Assembly: GCA_050116035.1 (NCBI GenBank)
Contig: JASFPJ010000061.1
Coordinates: 1-13,414, forward strand
Length of the DNA stretch: 13,414 bases
Origin: SOIA01 sp050116035
GTDB taxonomy: Bacteria; Acidobacteriota; Aminicenantia; Aminicenantales; Aminicenantaceae
Direction: 5' to 3'
Shown here: positions 12,747-13,414 of the stretch, in pieces
How positions within the stretch are numbered: position 1 is the stretch's first letter
Layout: every line of letters begins with the position of its first letter
Position numbers and translations under genes: made by a program
Notes under the pieces: model-generated
Seen by the model: only the letters and a program-made list of their open reading frames with translations
The model's database searches: none
Told to the model about the DNA's origin: nothing

Positions 12747-12774
12747 TAGCAATCTTTTAGCAATTCTGCTAAAA
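12746..12774. promoter_or_regulatory. Second, degenerate CIRCE-like inverted repeat over the groES transcript start
   Basis: TTAGCAATC (12746-12754)-N9-TTCTGCTAA (12764-12772) keeps the CIRCE arm spacing. The left arm matches at 8/9 and the right at 6/9. An overlapping perfect palindrome is TTTTAGCA-ATTC-TGCTAAAA (12755-12774). Its place at the -10/+1 boundary is where HrcA operators normally act. It may be a weaker second operator, a decayed CIRCE, or a 5'-leader hairpin. Confidence 0.45.
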
Positions 12775-12812
12775 ATCATCTTATCTTTATTTTGTATCAA
12801 GGAGGTTCATAA

Positions 12813-13100
12813 ATGAAGGTGACACCACTCCATGACAGAGTTCTTCTAAAGAGATTAGAGGAACAGGAAGTGAAGAAAGGAGGAATTATCATTCCGGATA
12901 CGGCGAAAGAGAAGCCCCTGGAAGCAGAAGTCATCGCTGTCGGGAAAGGCCGTGTGGCAGAAGACGGGAAGGTTGTTCCTCTCGAGGTCAAGAAAGGTGA
13001 TAAGGTTCTCATCGGAAAATTCAGCGGGAGCGAAGTGACCATTGGAGACGTTGAGCACGTGATCGTCCGAGAAGAAGAGATCTTAGCCAAGATCACCTGA
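12813..13100 (+). CDS. groES: Co-chaperonin GroES (Cpn10)
   Basis: The 95-residue protein is full length for the family. It forms the seven-subunit lid of the GroEL folding chamber in the cytoplasm. It begins with the classic PLHDRVLLKRLEEQE strand. The mobile loop that binds GroEL is KKGGIIIPDTAKEKP (about 21-35), followed by EAEVIAVGKGR and a roof region, then VKKGDKVLIGKFSGSEV and the C-terminal VIVREEEILAKIT. ATG 12813 follows a strong AAGGAGG. groEL starts 20 bp past the stop. It is under CIRCE/HrcA control, inferred from the operator upstream. Confidence 0.98.
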   Translation: MKVTPLHDRVLLKRLEEQEVKKGGIIIPDTAKEKPLEAEVIAVGKGRVAEDGKVVPLEVKKGDKVLIGKFSGSEVTIGDVEHVIVREEEILAKIT

Positions 13101-13120
13101 TTAAGGAAAAGGAGGAAAAA

Positions 13121-13414
13121 ATGGCAAAACAGATTACACTCGGTGAAGAAGCGAGACAGTCGCTTTTGAAAGGTGTCAACATCCTCAGCAACGTTGTCAA
13201 AGAGACACTGGGTCCCAGAGGCAAGAATGTTGTTCTGGATAAGAAGTTCGGTTCTCCGACCAGCACCAAAGACGGAGTGACCGTGGCGAAAGAAATCGAG
13301 CTCAAGGAGCCGCTGGAGAACATGGGTGCTCAGCTTGTGAAAGAGGTGGCGTCCAAGACTTCGGATGTGGCGGGAGACGGAACGACCACAGCCACCGTAC
13401 TGGCCCAGAGCATT
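13121..13414 (+). CDS. groEL: Chaperonin GroEL (Cpn60), 5' part, cut by the window end
   Basis: Only the first 98 of about 540 residues are in the window; the frame is open to the edge. GroEL is the ATP-driven double-ring chaperonin that works with GroES. The equatorial-domain ATP-site motifs are intact: VKETLGPRGKNVVLD (26-40), KDGVTVAKEIEL (50-61, catalytic-site region) and AGDGTTTATVLA (85-95), which contains the Asp needed for magnesium/ATP. ATG 13121 has AGGAGGAAAAA upstream. It is the second gene of the groESL operon. Confidence 0.98.
   Translation, partial: MAKQITLGEEARQSLLKGVNILSNVVKETLGPRGKNVVLDKKFGSPTSTKDGVTVAKEIELKEPLENMGAQLVKEVASKTSDVAGDGTTTATVLAQSI

Overview
The window looks like ordinary chromosome of an anaerobic or microaerophilic Gram-negative-type bacterium. 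An EnvC-like cell-division factor implies a diderm envelope. A flavodiiron protein and a PflX-type radical SAM protein suit an oxygen-sensitive lifestyle. A CIRCE operator in front of groESL implies HrcA control. I cannot assign the taxon from sequence alone; an uncultured lineage near Acidobacteriota/Aminicenantes is only a guess.

Layout. 30-1211 (-) encodes an EnvC-like murein hydrolase activator. 1212-1510 is an intergenic region packed with degenerate copies of a repeat. 1511-4616 (-) is a two-gene operon of sodium-coupled amino acid transporters: an NSS-family gene followed by an AGCS-family gene that carries an extra N-terminal signal peptide and beta-sandwich-like domain. 4907-6109 (+) is a flavodiiron protein (FprA/ROO type). 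6312-6776 (+) is an unrecognised 154-residue protein. 6956-8122 (+) is an MFS transporter, facing a PflX-like radical SAM gene (8264-9211, -). 9412-12674 (+) is a compact run of pgeF/yfiH, purC, a PHP-domain phosphoesterase, cvpA and a small Fis-like helix-turn-helix gene. It ends in a hairpin that is also the CIRCE element of groES (12813-13100) and groEL (13121 to the window end, partial).

Two features cut across the gene list. First, an approximately 121-bp element with 28-bp terminal inverted repeats (core GTCGCATCTTAACATTTGAC) is present in four intergenic regions, either as full pairs or as decayed and nested copies. It has no coding capacity and looks like a MITE-type non-autonomous element or REPIN-like repeat. 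One copy has undergone a 40-bp tandem duplication and supplies the last codons and the stop of the MFS gene. Second, the genes fall into two translation-start classes. NSS, AGCS, fprA, the HTH gene, groES and groEL have good Shine-Dalgarno sequences. envC, pflX and pgeF (more weakly purC and the MFS gene) have none, but have a -10-like box only 8-12 bp before the ATG, which suggests leaderless or nearly leaderless transcripts.

No phage, CRISPR, tRNA or rRNA gene and no large new defence-type system was found. The most novel material is the repeat family, the two start classes, the dual-use CIRCE/terminator and the fused AGCS transporter.
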